Source: Myoxocephalus aenaeus (taxonomy: Eukaryota; Chordata; Actinopteri; Perciformes; Cottidae). From it: a stretch of DNA of 64,000 bases. The stretch covers positions 4,930,501 through 4,994,500 of the forward strand of contig JBAMJR010000195.1 in the NCBI GenBank assembly GCA_038501785.1. Reading direction: 5' to 3'. Numbering within the stretch: position 1 is the stretch's first letter; the number at the start of each line of letters is the position of its first letter. The notes below the pieces were generated by a model that did no database searches, was not told where the DNA came from, and was given only the letters and a program-made list of their open reading frames with translations. The position numbers and the translations under genes are program-made. Of the stretch, positions 61,206 through 64,000 are shown in pieces.

Positions 61206-61330
61206 TGAAGTGTAGAATGTCGGACTTGTTCAACCAATATGTTAGCTCGCGGGGTCCAATCACTACCAGTGTAAAACGGAAGCTATTTGAAGCCTCTGTA
61301 AACGTCAGCATAAACGTCTAAAAATGGCAC
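61206..61330 (-). promoter_or_regulatory. nufip2: nufip2 5' UTR and probable core promoter with two CCAAT boxes
   Basis: CCAAT motifs on the + strand (61234-61238 and 61256-61260) lie 29-55 bp upstream of the ATG, 22 bp apart; such pairs are typical NF-Y sites and work in either orientation. No TATA box is evident. The transcription start is not fixed, so these motifs might fall inside the 5' UTR. Confidence 0.45.
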
Positions 61331-61690
61331 TGTTTTGGGTGGTCAACATCACCAAATTCCGTGTCTACTATGTCTAGAGTTACGCGAGAGGGGTCTTTTT
61401 GCAGGACTTTTTAGATATAGGCAGATGTTTCACATTTCACGCAAATAACGGAAAAGAGATTTAAAAAAAAAAAAAAAATCTTTTCTGTGTTGGCAATACC
61501 GGGGTGGGGTTCGTGTGTGAACTAAAAATTATATGACCGGAGGCGCTGCCACGTCTCCAGCCAGAGGACACTGTGTGGAGGGTCCCGGGAGATCGACCCC
61601 ACTCCCAAAATGGGAAAATATATATATATATTATTGCAAATTCCAAAATGCATCTATCCTCAAACATTTTCTACTCACTTCATAAGTATT
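61331..61690. other. Upstream flank of nufip2
   Basis: It contains a poly-A run (61462-61477), a short (TA)n (61618-61630), and no coding frame with recognisable homology. Confidence 0.6.
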
Positions 61691-61739
61691 TTACCACATG
61701 TCGAAAGAACAAAATGGCCAAGTTGCCATAACGTTTTGA

Positions 61740-62225
61740 TTTGTTTTGGGCATTATATGACAAATTGACAAGTTTTGTTTATGACATATGACACTTGGCA
61801 TATTATATGCTATGTCTTTTTAAATTCTTTTTGACATACTATACTGTGACATGTATTACTTTATACTATATTATGGCATAAGATAACAACTCTGACGATT
61901 GTTTTCTTTGATACAATTACTTGTTTTACTTTTTTAATAATTCTATGATATTTATGGTATGGTATTTATTATACTACACTATAACCTTTTATGCAGCAGT
62001 GAGATCTTTGGAGTTATGACTTTTTTTGACATTCTATACTATGCCTTTTTATGACATACTATACAATTTAATTTGTTCTTACATTTTTTATGAAATATGA
62101 CTTTTGTACGACATTTCTTAATGATCTACATTTTTATGGCATACTTACTGTGCTATATGTTTTTATGACCTTATGACATTATGCTACAACATTTGTACGG
62201 CATTTATTTGGCATACTGTCAAAAT
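61740..62225. repeat. Degenerate AT-rich tandem repeat (TATGACATACTATAC-like)
   Basis: Variants of TTTTATGACATACTATAC recur through the segment (for example 61831-61843, 62029-62052, 62102-62117, 62134-62144, 62163-62178 and 62207-62219) with variable spacing. It is best read as an old minisatellite. Confidence 0.6.
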
Positions 62226-64000
62226 AACAGTATTTTGTAAGAAAATAACATTTATTTTTACAATCAACACTTGAAATGATGAAAGTAAAGACCTTTTCAT
62301 GACTTATTACTTTTGGGGGGGGTATATTTTACACGATACTATTGCCGTTGCCCTGTAGTCACAGTTTGCAGCGGATGGCCACCGGGGGGTTCTACTGGAC
62401 CAGTTTGCTTCAGGCTACATGAAGGGACAGGAGAAAAATACTCATTTATTTTTCCCTCCAATGTGTCAGTGACACCATCTCGTGAAAGCTGCAGGCTACA
62501 GCTGATCCATTTAGTTTAGAAGCATTGTAATTTAAAGTAAAAGAGAGAAATAATAATATGAAACTAATGAAATGTCTTACTAAAACTCTTACCTTTTAGC
62601 TAATAGTGTGGTCTAGAGAGGATATGACCAACCTGTATACCTAGTTTATACACTGTCAATGATACAAACCAGTTTGAAAACTAAAATAGCATAGCAAGGG
62701 GCAACCGGTTTACCTGTTAACTGCATGACATTCTCTAATAAAATAACACAACAGATAGACACAAAAACATTCAACCTTTATCATAACAGCATGACAACAA
62801 TATTCAGGGCAGCACATGCATTCAGTCTTACTGCCTTCTAAACGTGTTAGCTTTTTCCTTCTAGTTGCTATTTTTGCCATTTGTTTCTACCTCAATCTCT
62901 ACGGGTTAAAGGACATGAGATTGCCAAAACTGCAGATGCGGAGACATCTCATCCTAGAACGTGGACACAGCAGCGGATATCCCGGTTCCAAGGACAGGAA
63001 GAGTGCTCTTCCTCTACCAACCCCCAGACATTGACATACACATATAAACACTCTGTGGCATTGTTAATGACAAAACCACCCATTGCATCTTTTTTTATCC
63101 ACTAATGCCACAGACTCTTTGATCATTTTTCTTGTACAAACTGTTCAAATGCCCTTATTCTCTCCAGGGAGTACATATCTACCCCTGCGAAGAAATAGTA
63201 AATAAACAAAGCGTGATGAAAAAAATGAAACCTCATATCAAAATACTAATGTCACCCTTTGAACTGAGCCTCTCTGGTTTCTTATCAGTCCCATGATAAA
63301 CACTTTTCCCCCGCCAAATTAGCTAGAGCCCCCACCTCCCAACCCCACCCCCACAATCCTCATTTCCTTATGTTTTCTGAAAGCGGAGCTCTGTTTTTCA
63401 TCAAAAGGTCAAGGGGCAATCCTTTGTCATTCCTGCTTCTGAGACCGATCTTAAGCAACCCTGGTTTGCCCTTTTTACCTTCTTATTCCTGTGCTGTTGG
63501 AGTAGTCGAGTGGCGCTGTCTTATTGTCCACACCCTCATCAGTAGTGCAGTATAGTCGGATGCAGTGTAGCATGGCCTACATCTTATATAACAGCCGGTA
63601 TAAAATCCACAAAATGGGTTTACTGGCAGTTTGTGATTGTGCATGAACGGCAACATAAAACCAACTCAGTTGTTTTGAATTTTGAAACCTACCTTATCAG
63701 TGTTTGACAGTGGAGTAGAGAAAGTGCTCAGTGATGGTGTAAAGTGTTGGGGATTGGGCAGCATACCCTGACTCCTCTAATCTGTCCAAATAAACACTCC
63801 TCCTCCCTCCCCCTGGAGTTTCATGGGTTATCACAGAAACCCTCCAGTGCTCCCCGGCCCCGACACTAACAGCAGCCTTTAACACAGCCCAGCCTTCTTT
63901 CTGTGCCTTCACATTCGAGGCAACACAGGATACACTCTCTCACACACACACACACACATGCGTACACTCGTAAGCACTTACGCATTCAATCATATCTCAA
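62226..64000. other. Intergenic DNA upstream of nufip2
   Basis: No exon is recognised on either strand in the remaining 1.8 kb. A short (CA)n lies near 63941-63957. Open frames here are short and lack known motifs. The sequence could be flank or untranslated part of a neighbouring gene outside the window. Confidence 0.5.

Larger units (their letters stand above)
51770..61300 (-). other. nufip2: nufip2 transcription unit
   Basis: Gene-level entry for NUFIP2 (FMR1-interacting protein 2, 82-FIP), read right to left. Four coding exons (148, 1683, 33 and 53 coding nt) total 1917 nt, that is 638 residues plus stop. Introns are 1818, 617 and 562 bp. All junction phases agree and all splice sites are GT/AG. 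The human protein is somewhat longer (about 695 residues), mostly because its N-terminus has long His/Gln runs that are absent here. The 5' end is not mapped; the 3' end is estimated from a poly(A) signal. The gene is convergent with msi2. Confidence 0.92.

Noticed and set aside
1..64000. A new multi-gene defence or biosynthetic system
   Set aside because: The window holds only two vertebrate genes and repeats; no gene cluster or novel protein family is visible.

Overview
This window is nuclear DNA from a ray-finned fish, most likely a percomorph teleost. The evidence is vertebrate split genes with GT/AG introns, abundant CA/GT microsatellites, and several interspersed repeats I recognise as common in teleosts: an L2/Maui-like LINE, a tRNA-derived SINE, an AATTC-headed dispersed repeat and a GTTAGCAT-rich repeat. 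No prokaryotic gene, operon or CRISPR array is present. Nearly all short open reading frames here are chance frames in introns and intergenic DNA.

Two protein-coding genes are supported, and they converge tail to tail. The first (+ strand, 1 to about 38190) is the 3' part of a Musashi RNA-binding protein gene, msi2. Four coding exons (12001-12120, 22975-23154, 27020-27174, 31373-31414) encode the C-terminal low-complexity tail. The conserved terminal peptide PLIATAFTNGYH ends at 31414. A splice junction 4 nt after the stop probably leads to a long 3' UTR exon (about 32496-38190) ending in overlapping AATAAA signals. The RRM exons lie upstream of the window. The first exon has two in-frame donors 57 nt apart and the second exon is a symmetric 180-nt cassette, so splicing can include or omit an RG/RGG box and a 60-residue aromatic segment.

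The second gene (- strand, about 51770-61300) is nufip2, which encodes the FMR1-interacting protein NUFIP2 (82-FIP). Its complete CDS can be assembled from four exons (61205-61058, 59239-57557, 56939-56907, 56344-56292), giving 638 residues. The third exon is only 33 nt. A CpG-rich region covers intron 1 and the 5' end, and the 3' UTR is probably long.

The interval between the genes (about 38.2-51.7 kb) holds a 5'-truncated L2/Maui-like LINE with an open 411-codon reverse-transcriptase frame (46.1-47.8 kb), pieces of other dispersed repeats, a perfect 98-nt palindrome around a (TA)n core (49495-49592), and non-repetitive segments that resemble conserved noncoding elements. A 540-bp foldback (MITE-like) element lies in the last coding intron of msi2 (30539-31078). 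Three poly-C runs of 24-30 nt lie within 2 kb at the left end. DNA upstream of nufip2 (61.3-64 kb) holds a degenerate AT-rich tandem repeat and no gene I can recognise.

Both proteins act in post-transcriptional control (Musashi in mRNA translation and stability; NUFIP2 with FMRP, Roquin and stress granules). Nothing in the sequence shows that the two genes are co-regulated.
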